From Bryobacterales bacterium (GTDB lineage Bacteria > Acidobacteriota > Terriglobia > Bryobacterales > Bryobacteraceae): 17,349 bases of DNA. This document shows, in pieces, positions 1-6,803 of the stretch. Positions within the stretch are counted from its first letter, which is position 1; each line of letters begins with the position of its first letter. Made by a program: the position numbers and the translations under genes. The stretch covers positions 1 to 17,349 of the forward strand of contig JALOKO010000053.1 in the NCBI GenBank assembly GCA_025456495.1, given 5' to 3'. Below the pieces are notes generated by a model, which saw only the letters and a list, made by a program, of their open reading frames with translations, did no database searches and was not told the DNA's origin.

Positions 1-682
1 CCGGCGGTCGATGCCGCCAGATCAATCCCCCCACGGTGGCCAGACTGGCCTGGTCCAGGATGTCGAACAGCACGGCGTCCACGCCATCCGCCAGCAGTGC
101 GTGCAGTGCCGCGTCCGGGTGGCCTGACTGCAAGGCGAGGATGTCCAGCAGCCCCACGCGAGCGCTGGTCTGCCGCTGGAGATGCACGCGCAGGTCAGCT
201 TCATCCATCGGCGTGACGGGATGGCGCGCCATGGTGGGGTGACGATCCAACCGGTACCCTACCCCATGGATGGCCGCGAAGAGATTGCCGAACAACGTGT
301 AGCGCTTCAGTACGGGCGCGCCTACAACCAGCGGCGTCCAGGGGTTGCCGAACACGCGCATTCCAATTTCCAACGCGCGGCCAATGCTGCCGATGGTGGG
401 GGAACTGTCAAAGGTGGAGCAAACCTTGTAATGGCAGATGGCGGGAGCAAGCTCGGCCAGGCGTTCAAACACCGGCGGAAGATGCTGGCTCATCCATGCA
501 GGACTTTGTGCCCGGCTGGTGCCCGCCACGCCCACGGCACGCGCCCGCGGGAATCGCGCCACCTGCTGCGCTGTTGGCGTGTCCAGGAACAGCACCGTCG
601 GCAGGCCGTTGCGGGCAAGCGCTTCCATGGCGTCCGTGGAGCCGGTGAAATCGTCCCCATAGAAGGCCAGCGCAAGGCTCAT
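1..682 (-). CDS. oiaK: Four-carbon acid sugar kinase (DUF1537), probable 3-oxo-isoapionate kinase, 3' end missing
   Basis: The reading frame is open from an ATG at 682 to the left edge, giving about 227 residues of a family usually near 420. It therefore covers the N-terminal substrate domain and lacks the nucleotide-binding C-terminal domain. The start MSLALAFYGDDFTGSTDAME carries the family's conserved GDDFTGS-type motif, and KVCSTFDSSPTIGSIG around residues 89-104 is also typical. Family members phosphorylate four-carbon acids and related sugars with ATP in the cytoplasm. The neighbouring RuBisCO-like, ApnL-like and ApnO-like genes point to 3-oxo-isoapionate kinase (OiaK), making the 4-phosphate that the RLP uses. 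The start overlaps the RLP stop as ATGA, so translation is probably coupled. Family assignment is firm; the substrate is inferred from context, and a tetronate or threonate kinase is the alternative. Confidence 0.85.
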   Translation of the reverse strand, partial: MSLALAFYGDDFTGSTDAMEALARNGLPTVLFLDTPTAQQVARFPRARAVGVAGTSRAQSPAWMSQHLPPVFERLAELAPAICHYKVCSTFDSSPTIGSIGRALEIGMRVFGNPWTPLVVGAPVLKRYTLFGNLFAAIHGVGYRLDRHPTMARHPVTPMDEADLRVHLQRQTSARVGLLDILALQSGHPDAALHALLADGVDAVLFDILDQASLATVGGLIWRHRPP

Positions 683-1998
683 GCGGCAAACTCCGCCAGC
701 GCCTGTTGGAGTTCGGGAACGCGCTCAGCCTGCACTTCCAAGGGAATGCCCGCGATGGCCGCATCCCAGGCTGCCTGCATCGCGCGCACCCCGGCGCCCG
801 CCCCGGCCGGATGCCCCACCAGGCCGCCGCCGGCCGCGAAGATGAGGTCAGTTGACCCCAGCGCCGCATACGTGGGGTGCGCCTGTCGCACCGTCTGGCC
901 AGAGGAGAACACCGGCATCACGGTGCAGGCCGGCAGTGGCGGCGCGAACAATGGGCGTAGGCAGCCGCGCGCGGAGGCGATGACGGATTCATCCGCTTCA
1001 CAGAACTTATTTTGCAGGCCGTTCACGTGCATGTGGTCAGCACCCGCAACCCGCCACAACTTCTGCCAGGCCAGGTAGCTTAGCCCGATGTGCGGACTGC
1101 GCGAAAACAGGCCCCATCCATTGCGGTGCGCGTGGATGGGCAATTGCGCGTGGCGGCGCAGCGCCAGCAAGCCCGTCAGACCCACGCTGTGCAGGCTAAC
1201 CATCACGCAGGAGCCGCCAGCGGCAAGGACGTGGTCATGGCACCGCCGCATCTGGTCCACTTCGCCGGTCAGGTTGAAGGCATACATCGGTAGGCGTCCG
1301 GTCGCGTCGGCGTGCGCGCGCAAGGCCCCCATGACGGCATCGACGCGCTGGCGGAACGGGCAATGGGGTCCATCCGCCTGCAACTCGTCATCCTTCAGAA
1401 AGTGGATGCCCGCCTTGGCCAGTGTAAGCGCCAATGCCGCCGTTTCTTCCGGGGTTAACCCCACACTGGGCTTAATGATGGTGCCAATCAGTGCGCCCTC
1501 CATCACGCCAGCCAGCCGCCGCGTTCCCGCCACGCCGAATGCCGGACCTGGATTGGCCTCGGCGAAGGCCGCGGGCAGCCCAAGATCCAGCAGACGCAAC
1601 CCGGAGAATTGGCGAAGCTCAAACAAGTTGCCAGCCACCGTCGCCAGCAGGTTAGGCAGCGAAGGGCCCATGTTGTCGAGGGGCCAGGACACATCCAGAA
1701 TGGCGCGTCGCCACCTTGGCTGGGGGATGCCCTTGGGGAGGGCCGCGCCTGGCAAGGACGGAGCGTCCACCGTCTCCACCTCGCGCAGCGCTTCCACGCG
1801 GGCGCCGTAGCGCTGCTTCAACGCGGCGGTCTCCCCTGGAACCTGCACAAAGGTGCCGCTGGATTGCTCCCCGGCAAGCGACGCCGCCGCCTCCTCCAAG
1901 GGGAAGGCGCTCTCGATCCAATAGCGTGCCCACACCCGGGATGGATTCAGAGGCAGCCCTTCCACCGCATGCGCCGCGCCTTCAGCTTCGCGGGGCAC
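679..1998 (-). CDS. oiaX: RuBisCO-like protein (type IV), probable 3-oxo-isoapionate-4-phosphate transcarboxylase/hydrolase
   Basis: A 439-residue RuBisCO large-chain homologue. RuBisCO-equivalent positions visible are IIKP with K176, the metal/carbamate motif KDDE (K202, D203, D204, E205), HAHR at 289-292, NGLQNK ending at K331, SSGQ at 365-368, and GGG at 390-392 followed by GHPAG. The carbamate lysine, both acidic metal ligands and a loop-6 lysine are thus kept. No small subunit or phosphoribulokinase lies nearby, and the neighbours are a DUF1537 kinase and ApnL/ApnO-like genes. In characterised apionate clusters an RLP (OiaX) turns 3-oxo-isoapionate 4-phosphate into 3-phosphoglycerate and glycolate; related RLPs act as decarboxylases, and sequence by eye does not separate them. 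The start lies 17 bases inside the regulator gene and the stop overlaps the kinase start, indicating one operon. RLP assignment is near certain; the exact reaction is inferred. Confidence 0.88.
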   Translation of the reverse strand: MPREAEGAAHAVEGLPLNPSRVWARYWIESAFPLEEAAASLAGEQSSGTFVQVPGETAALKQRYGARVEALREVETVDAPSLPGAALPKGIPQPRWRRAILDVSWPLDNMGPSLPNLLATVAGNLFELRQFSGLRLLDLGLPAAFAEANPGPAFGVAGTRRLAGVMEGALIGTIIKPSVGLTPEETAALALTLAKAGIHFLKDDELQADGPHCPFRQRVDAVMGALRAHADATGRLPMYAFNLTGEVDQMRRCHDHVLAAGGSCVMVSLHSVGLTGLLALRRHAQLPIHAHRNGWGLFSRSPHIGLSYLAWQKLWRVAGADHMHVNGLQNKFCEADESVIASARGCLRPLFAPPLPACTVMPVFSSGQTVRQAHPTYAALGSTDLIFAAGGGLVGHPAGAGAGVRAMQAAWDAAIAGIPLEVQAERVPELQQALAEFAA

Positions 1999-2746
1999 GG
2001 CGGCCTCCCTTGCGCACCCGATACAGTTGGTTGACGCGGGTCAAGTGATTGGCCATGGCCATCGCCGCCGCCTCAGGGCTGTGTCGTTCCATGCAGTTGA
2101 GGATCTCAGCGTGCTCTGCAATCGTCACCGATTCCGTGCCTGGGATCCGCACCAGTTCGCGGTGTACGTCCGCCAGCCACTGCAGCATCGCGCGACTGAT
2201 GGCGGCAAACAAGGGGTTTCCGGAAATGGCCGCGATCCCCTCATGCAGCGCCATGTCCGCTTCCAGAAAGGCCTGGCTGTCGCGCCGCGCCGCCTCCTGC
2301 GCCGCCAGCAACTGGCGAAGGCGGGCAAGATCGTCCGCCGTCGCCTTGGCTGCCGCCAGCCGCACCATTGCACATTCGAACATCAGCCGCGCTTCCTTCA
2401 GGTGTTCGAGGGTCTGGGGGGACGTGCTCATCAGGTGCCGCGCTGATCGCTCAATCTGGTCCAGCATCGAAGTGGCGGTGAGGTCCAGCACGCGCGCGCG
2501 CTCCCCGTGATGGATCGCCACCAGACCCCGGCTCTGCAAGGCTTGCAGCGCTTCGCGTACTGCCGGTCGCCCTACCCCGAAGGTGGACATCAACTCCCGC
2601 TCAGAGGGCAGTGGATCGCCCGGCTTCACGGTGCCGCTTTCAATCATGTGCAGCAGTTGTTCCAGGATCTGGTCGCCCAGCTTGCGACGCGCCACCGGCG
2701 AGAGCACTGCCACCTGCCTGGTTCTTGCTGTCTCCGCGGATGCCAT
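1982..2746 (-). CDS. FadR-family GntR transcriptional regulator, probable apionate-cluster repressor
   Basis: A 254-residue protein with a winged helix-turn-helix at about 21-87 (LPSERELMSTFGVGRPAVRE recognition region) and a helical FCD ligand domain at about 115-240. The FCD metal or ligand residues are visible as D164 and H168 (EADMALHEG), H212 (AEHAEIL) and H234 (MANHL). FadR-type regulators generally bind sugar acids or other organic acids and repress neighbouring catabolic genes. The gene opens the leftward operon, overlaps the RLP start by 17 bases and faces the ApnL-like gene. The dyad at 2817-2835 in the divergent promoter is a plausible operator, so autoregulation is likely. The ATG at 2746 has GAGG four bases upstream. 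The effector (for example apionate or 3-oxo-isoapionate) is inferred. Confidence 0.9.
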   Translation of the reverse strand: MASAETARTRQVAVLSPVARRKLGDQILEQLLHMIESGTVKPGDPLPSERELMSTFGVGRPAVREALQALQSRGLVAIHHGERARVLDLTATSMLDQIERSARHLMSTSPQTLEHLKEARLMFECAMVRLAAAKATADDLARLRQLLAAQEAARRDSQAFLEADMALHEGIAAISGNPLFAAISRAMLQWLADVHRELVRIPGTESVTIAEHAEILNCMERHSPEAAAMAMANHLTRVNQLYRVRKGGRRAPRS

Positions 2747-2816
2747 TGTCCTCGCCTTCTTTGCTTGGGCTGCGTTGCTAACGACGGGTTGCTTGCGCCG
2801 TTGCCTTCTGAACCAA

Positions 2817-2835
2817 TGGTATAGTTACGATACCA
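2817..2835. promoter_or_regulatory. Probable GntR operator in the divergent promoter
   Basis: The perfect inverted repeat TGGTAT-7 nt-ATACCA lies between the divergent regulator and ApnL-like genes, in a 147-base gap. FadR-type regulators commonly use short TGGTat/atACCA arms, as at UxuR/ExuR-type sites. On the + strand the left arm runs into TATAGT (2820-2825), a fair -10 box, so a bound repressor would block RNA polymerase. A related TGGTATACT occurs upstream of the ApnO-like gene. Confidence 0.55.
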
Positions 2836-2893
2836 AGCGCGCAAGGCCGCCGGTTCATGCCGAAGGTCTCACGCGCCGCCCAGGTGACCCGTC

Positions 2894-4978
2894 ATGCGCC
2901 GCCGTGATGTATTCGGCCTTCTGGCCGCCTGTAACCTGCCCGCTCAGGAGAGTCCCATGGCATCCACGCCCACGTCCCCGGAGTTGCCTTCTCCGGTTCT
3001 CTCCGCGAATGTTGTTTCCGGATCTGTCCTCCCTAGGCAAGTCCTCTACAACGGCAGCACCATCCGCCCTCCCCGTCAGATTGAGTTGCGCGCCGGTGCT
3101 GTGTCCTTGCTGTTTGAACCCGATCTTACCCAGATTCGCCGCTTGCGGATTGGCTCTCTGGAGCTTCTCCGCGCGGTCTACGGCGCCGTTCGCGATCGCA
3201 ACTGGGACACCGTTCTTCCCCGCGTCGGCGGCCTTTCCATCCACACCACCGAGGAGAGCTTCTCCGTCCGCTTCACCGCCGATTGCCTGAGCGAACAGGC
3301 TCACTTCCAATGGCACGGCGAACTTGACGGCGACGCCGACGGCCAGATCCGTTTCCACTTTCGCGGCCGGGCTTTGCGTCCCTTTGCCCGCAATCGCATC
3401 GGCTTGTGTGTGTTGCACGATGCAGACACCCTACCCGGGCGCGCGGTGCATATCGAGCATGTGGATGGCCACCTCACCCGGTCGGTGTTCCCGTCCGCCA
3501 TCGCGCCCCATCAGCCCTTCCTCAACATTCGCGCTATCCGCTACCCCGTCTGGGATGGCCTGGAAGCGGAGGTCCGCATGGAGGGCGACACGTTCGAAAT
3601 GGAAGACCAGCGCAATTGGACAGACGCTTCCTACAAGACCTACTCCACCCCGCTGGCGCTTCCCTTTCCCGTCGAATTGCCGCAGGGTGCTGAGGTGCGA
3701 CAGACTGTCACCTTCCGGCTGGTGGGAACTGGACCCAGCTCCGCCACAGGGAATCCCCCTGCCTTCACGCCGTTGCGGCTGTCGCCGCAGATCGCCCACC
3801 GCATGCCCGCCATCGGCACGTGCGTGGGCGTGGACGCGCCGCCCCTGTCTGCGGCGCAGGCCCAGCGTTTCCGTGCGGCCGGCGTCGCTCACCTGCGGGT
3901 TGACCTACACCTCTACCAGCCAAACTGGCCTGCGCTGTGGGAACGCGCGCTGGCTGAGAGCGCCCTTCTGGGCGCCCCCCTGGAGCTGGCCCTTCACCTG
4001 AGTGACGCTGCCGCCACGGAACTCGGCCGGCTGGCCGCCACCTTGGAGGGCCGGTCAGCACATGTTGCCCGGCTGCTGGTGTTTCATCGCGACGAGAAGT
4101 CAACTACCGCCCCGTGGTTGGCTCTCGCGCGGCAGCACATCCAGCCGCTGCTTCCCCAGGTTCCCATCGGCTCCGGGTCCAATGCCTACTTCACTGAAGT
4201 CAATCGCGAGCGCCCGCCCATCGAACTATCGCAGTGTGTCGCGTGGTCTTCCAATCCCCAGGTCCACGCCTTCGATAACCTCAGCCTGGCTGAGACGATT
4301 CCCATGTACCGCGCGGTCCTGGAATCTGCACGCGAGTTCTCAGGCAATGTCCCGCTGGTTGTGAGTCCCATCACGCTGAAGCCGCGCTTCAATCCCAATG
4401 CCACCGCCACCAGGGCCGAGCAGCAGGATCGCCTTCCCGAAACCGTGGACCCGCGCCAGATGTCTCTGTTCGGCGCAGGCTGGACGCTGGGGGTCTTGCG
4501 ATCGCTGGCCAGCGGCGGCGCCCATGCGGCCACATTCTACGAAACCACCGGGTGGCGCGGTTGGATGGAAACCCAGGCCGGTTCGCCCGCGCCGGAATTG
4601 TTCCCTTCGTTGCCCGGCGCCGTCTTCCCGCTCTACCACGTCCTTGCTGACTGGGGCGAATTCGCTGGTGGTGAGGTGCTTGATTGCGGCGGCCGCCCAT
4701 GCCAACTGGAGGCCGTGGCTCTGCGCCACCAGCAGCGCCTGCGCCTGCTACTTGCCAACCTCACCGGCCAAACCAGCGCGGTCCTTCTGGACGCCTCCGG
4801 AATGGCTTCCCGCATCCGAATCAAGACGCTGGATGAGTGCACAGTGATGGAGGCCATGCAACAACCCGATTCCTGGCGCGGCCAACCCGGAGCACTGCAG
4901 GAGGCCGAAGGCGGCCAGTTCCGCCTCACGTTGCTGCCCTATGCGGTGCTGCGCCTTGACGCGGTGCGCGACGCTTGA
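2894..4978 (+). CDS. apnL: Probable D-apionate lactonase (ApnL-like), possible Tat/lipoprotein signal
   Basis: A 694-residue protein with a beta-rich N-terminal part (about 45-290), a barrel-like middle region (about 310-600; GTCVGVDAPP, HLRVDLHLYQPNW, FHRDEKST, AWSSNPQVHAFDN, VSPITLKPRFNP) and a beta-rich C-terminal part (about 610-690). This three-domain layout and the length match my memory of D-apionate lactonase, which opens D-apionolactone to D-apionate. Neighbouring DUF1537, RLP and ApnO-like genes support it strongly. Two starts are possible. ATG 2894 follows AGGTGA (2882-2887) and encodes MRRRDVFGLLAAC, with twin arginines and a lipobox-like LAAC. ATG 2957 follows AGGAG (2946-2950) and gives a 673-residue cytoplasmic form. 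The catalytic residues could not be identified by eye. A distant glycoside-hydrolase-like function is the alternative. Confidence 0.72.
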   Translation: MRRRDVFGLLAACNLPAQESPMASTPTSPELPSPVLSANVVSGSVLPRQVLYNGSTIRPPRQIELRAGAVSLLFEPDLTQIRRLRIGSLELLRAVYGAVRDRNWDTVLPRVGGLSIHTTEESFSVRFTADCLSEQAHFQWHGELDGDADGQIRFHFRGRALRPFARNRIGLCVLHDADTLPGRAVHIEHVDGHLTRSVFPSAIAPHQPFLNIRAIRYPVWDGLEAEVRMEGDTFEMEDQRNWTDASYKTYSTPLALPFPVELPQGAEVRQTVTFRLVGTGPSSATGNPPAFTPLRLSPQIAHRMPAIGTCVGVDAPPLSAAQAQRFRAAGVAHLRVDLHLYQPNWPALWERALAESALLGAPLELALHLSDAAATELGRLAATLEGRSAHVARLLVFHRDEKSTTAPWLALARQHIQPLLPQVPIGSGSNAYFTEVNRERPPIELSQCVAWSSNPQVHAFDNLSLAETIPMYRAVLESAREFSGNVPLVVSPITLKPRFNPNATATRAEQQDRLPETVDPRQMSLFGAGWTLGVLRSLASGGAHAATFYETTGWRGWMETQAGSPAPELFPSLPGAVFPLYHVLADWGEFAGGEVLDCGGRPCQLEAVALRHQQRLRLLLANLTGQTSAVLLDASGMASRIRIKTLDECTVMEAMQQPDSWRGQPGALQEAEGGQFRLTLLPYAVLRLDAVRDA

Positions 4979-4990
4979 CGGCAACGTCTT

Positions 4991-5014
4991 CGCCGCAACG
5001 CCGCAACGCCGCGG
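4991..5014. repeat. 8-bp tandem repeat, three copies
   Basis: CGCCGCAA, CGCCGCAA and CGCCGCGG follow each other just after the ApnL-like stop codon. It is a short direct repeat with no obvious coding or terminator role. Confidence 0.7.
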
Positions 5015-5061
5015 CGACATCGCGCCAGTGATGCCGCGCGCCCGTCACGAGTCTACCCGCA

Positions 5062-5106
5062 GGGCGTAGCGCGGCTGTAGGGCGTATCGCGGCTGTGGGG
5101 CGTAGC
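5062..5106. repeat. 18-bp tandem repeat, 2.5 copies
   Basis: GGGCGTAGCGCGGCTGTA (5062-5079) is followed by GGGCGTATCGCGGCTGTG (5080-5097) and a partial GGGCGTAGC (5098-5106). It sits in the 243-base gap before the ApnO-like gene, upstream of its presumed promoter. Confidence 0.75.
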
Positions 5107-5141
5107 ATGCAAGCGGCAGCCTTTCGGACTCCGCAACAAAC

Positions 5142-5155
5142 TGGTATACTCACCA
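5142..5155 (+). promoter_or_regulatory. Probable GntR site and -10 box upstream of the ApnO-like gene
   Basis: TGGTATACTCACCA has outer arms TGGT/ACCA and shares TGGTATA with the 2817-2835 dyad. TATACT (5145-5150) is a good -10 match, which would put the transcript start near 5157 and give a leader of about 65 bases before the ATG at 5222. No convincing -35 box was seen. The shared sequence suggests that the regulator at 1982-2746 controls both rightward genes. Confidence 0.4.
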
Positions 5156-5221
5156 TGACAGTTGAGTAGGAACAGCGGCCATCAGGGACGAGCCTGCCTG
5201 GACGCAAGAGGAGGTTCCCTC

Positions 5222-5933
5222 ATGCAATCGATCGCTCTCATTGGGGCTGGCGGCAAGATGGGCCTCCGCCTGACAAAGAATCTTGTGGATTCCCCCTACG
5301 CCGTGCGGCATGTTGAAGTGGCCCATGCTGGCCCCGGGGACGCTGGTGATGATTCTCGACGCCGCGGCGGCGTACGCCAAGGTGCTGCCCGCGCGCGAAG
5401 ACCTCGCCTACTTCGTCACGCATCCGTGCCATCCGCCAGTTATCCACACCGAGACCGATCCTGAGGCAGCCCTTGACTTCTTCGGCGGCATCACGGCCCA
5501 ACAGCACATCGTCTGCGCCCTGATGCAGGGGCCGGAAGAGGCCTACGCGCTGGGTGAGCAGATTGCCCGCACCATCTACAAGCCGGTCATGAACGCGCAT
5601 CGCTGCACGGTAAATGACCTCGCCATTCTGGAGCCGGTCCTTTCCGAGACCGTCGGCGCCACCTGCATGGTGATCATCCGCGAAGCTACCGATGAGGCCA
5701 TCCGCCGTGGCGTTCCTCGCGAAGCGGCCATTGACTTCATACTGGGCCACCTGAAAGTGGAAATTGGCATCGTGTTTGAAATGTTCGAAGGGGCCAAATT
5801 CTCCGACGGCGCACTGAAGGCTATTGAGAACGCCAAGCGTGACATCTTCCAGCCAGACTGGAAGAAGGTCTTCGAGCCGGAAGCGATGGCCCGCAGTATC
5901 GCCGACATCACCGCGCCGCCAAGCATCTCTTGA
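5222..5933 (+). pseudogene. apnO: D-apionate oxidoisomerase-like gene, internally deleted and frameshifted
   Basis: The ATG at 5222 has a strong ribosome site (GAGGAGG at 5208-5214, seven bases before the ATG) and begins MQSIALIGAGGKMGLRLTKN, a Rossmann beta-alpha-beta with GxGGKMG, continuing to HVEV at 5309-5320. The family sequence then resumes in another frame at about 5325 (MLAPGTLVMILDAAA), followed by LAYFVTHPCHPPV, a helical C-terminal domain with NDLAILEPVLSETVGATC, and KKVFEPEAMARSIADI near the end. The cofactor-domain segment between, by my recollection about 45-60 codons, is missing, and the original frame ends at 5464. The family (phosphogluconate-dehydrogenase-like C-terminus; ApnO) oxidises and rearranges D-apionate to 3-oxo-isoapionate. 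A real deletion or an assembly error would both give this picture. The C-terminal part alone cannot hold a complete NAD site. Confidence 0.75.
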
Positions 5934-6049
5934 TGCCCGATGGACGAAAGACCTCGTTCGAGTTCCGCCTGCCTTTGAGTGTCAACGTTCAGAAGCACGT
6001 GCGTTGAATGGGCGGAATTGGCATTGCAATCACGACCCGCGAGAAGACG

Positions 6050-6088
6050 AAAAAAGGGGCCTTGGTCCTGTTGAACCAAAGCCCCTTT
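6050..6088 (-). terminator. Rho-independent terminator of the RRM gene
   Basis: Read on the minus strand, AAAGGGGCTTTGGT and ACCAAGGCCCCTTT form a 14-base stem with one mismatch around an 8-base loop, followed by a T run (6055-6050). It begins 22 bases after the stop codon of the RRM gene. Confidence 0.9.
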
Positions 6089-6110
6089 GTGATGTTGCCG
6101 GGAGAGCAGG

Positions 6111-6461
6111 TTACCAGCGACGGTCGCGTCCGCCGCCGTTGCCGCCACGATTGCCGCCGCCGTTGCCGCCGCCGTAGTTGCCGCCGCCACGATTGCCACC
6201 GCGGCTGCCGCCCTCTTCGCGGGGGCGCGCTTCGTTTACGTTGATGGCGCGGCCACCGAGGTCGCTGCCGTTCAGGGAGCGGATTGCCGATTCGGCTTCA
6301 TTCGCGTTCGTCATTTCGACAAACGCGAAGCCGCGGGGCTGGCCGGTGTCCCGGTCGTTGATGATGCTGACGCTTTCTACCGTGCCGAAAGAACCAAACG
6401 AGGATGCCAATTCCTCCTGAGTGGTCCGAAAACTAAGGTTCCCAACAAATAGCTTTGTCAC
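6111..6461 (-). CDS. RRM-domain RNA-binding protein with Gly/Arg-rich tail
   Basis: A 116-residue protein with a single RNA-recognition motif over about residues 1-80: RNP2 is LFVGNL near the start and RNP1 is RGFAFVEM. The tail, about 35 residues, is a run of GG, RGG and GGN repeats ending in RDRRW. Bacterial proteins of this type bind single-stranded RNA and are often linked to cold or stress response; that role is inferred. The frame can extend to a TTG at 6473, but GTG at 6461 is preferred. It gives MTKLFVGNLSF, the family's usual beginning, and GGAGA at 6471-6467 sits five bases before it, whereas from the TTG that site would be internal. The gene is monocistronic with its own terminator. 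Confidence 0.93.
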   Translation of the reverse strand: MTKLFVGNLSFRTTQEELASSFGSFGTVESVSIINDRDTGQPRGFAFVEMTNANEAESAIRSLNGSDLGGRAINVNEARPREEGGSRGGNRGGGNYGGGNGGGNRGGNGGGRDRRW

Positions 6462-6803
6462 AGGGATCTCCAAAAAAATTGAAATGGGTCGAGACAGAAA
6501 TCGAACGAAGTGACCAGAACGGAAAGAGACGATCCTGTGGGAAGGTATCTGACGAATCGGACGCTTAGCGGATAGGACTCAACATTCGTAGGATAGCACA
6601 GCGGGACGGGGGCACGTCGGATTTCTTTGGGCTGAGGACATGAACTGCCCAGATGGCTGAGGAGGATGGCATTGGCCCGTCGTTGGGAGCTTCGCCGTCC
6701 GCCTCAGCCAGGACTGTCGCCTTGGCCAGCACCTGTCACGCAATGCCAGTCACGCAGTGCCAGTCTCGCCATGCCGGGTCGTCTCGCCTCAAGCAGAACT
6801 CGC
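6462..6803. other. Intergenic stretch: RRM leader and 3' region of the TonB receptor
   Basis: The part near 6462-6600 is less GC-rich and should hold the promoter and leader of the leftward RRM gene, although no clear -35/-10 pair was found. The remainder holds a three-copy 14-bp repeat. No supported coding region and no clear terminator for the TonB receptor gene were seen. Confidence 0.6.
6735..6776. repeat. 14-bp tandem repeat, three copies
   Basis: GTCACGCAATGCCA, GTCACGCAGTGCCA and GTCTCGCCATGCCG are consecutive. The third copy has drifted most. It lies just downstream of the TonB receptor stop codon. Confidence 0.8.

Noticed and set aside
182..1078. 298-residue reading frame on the + strand
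   Set aside because: It crosses the kinase/RLP junction antisense and shows no family features.
679..1998. A genuine CO2-fixing RuBisCO
   Set aside because: No small subunit or phosphoribulokinase is nearby, the flanking sequences differ from types I-III, and the neighbours are sugar-acid catabolic genes; type IV RLP fits better.
5982..6007. TCAACG/CGTTGA inverted repeat after the apnO-like gene as a terminator
   Set aside because: Arms are only six bases with a 14-base loop and no T run.
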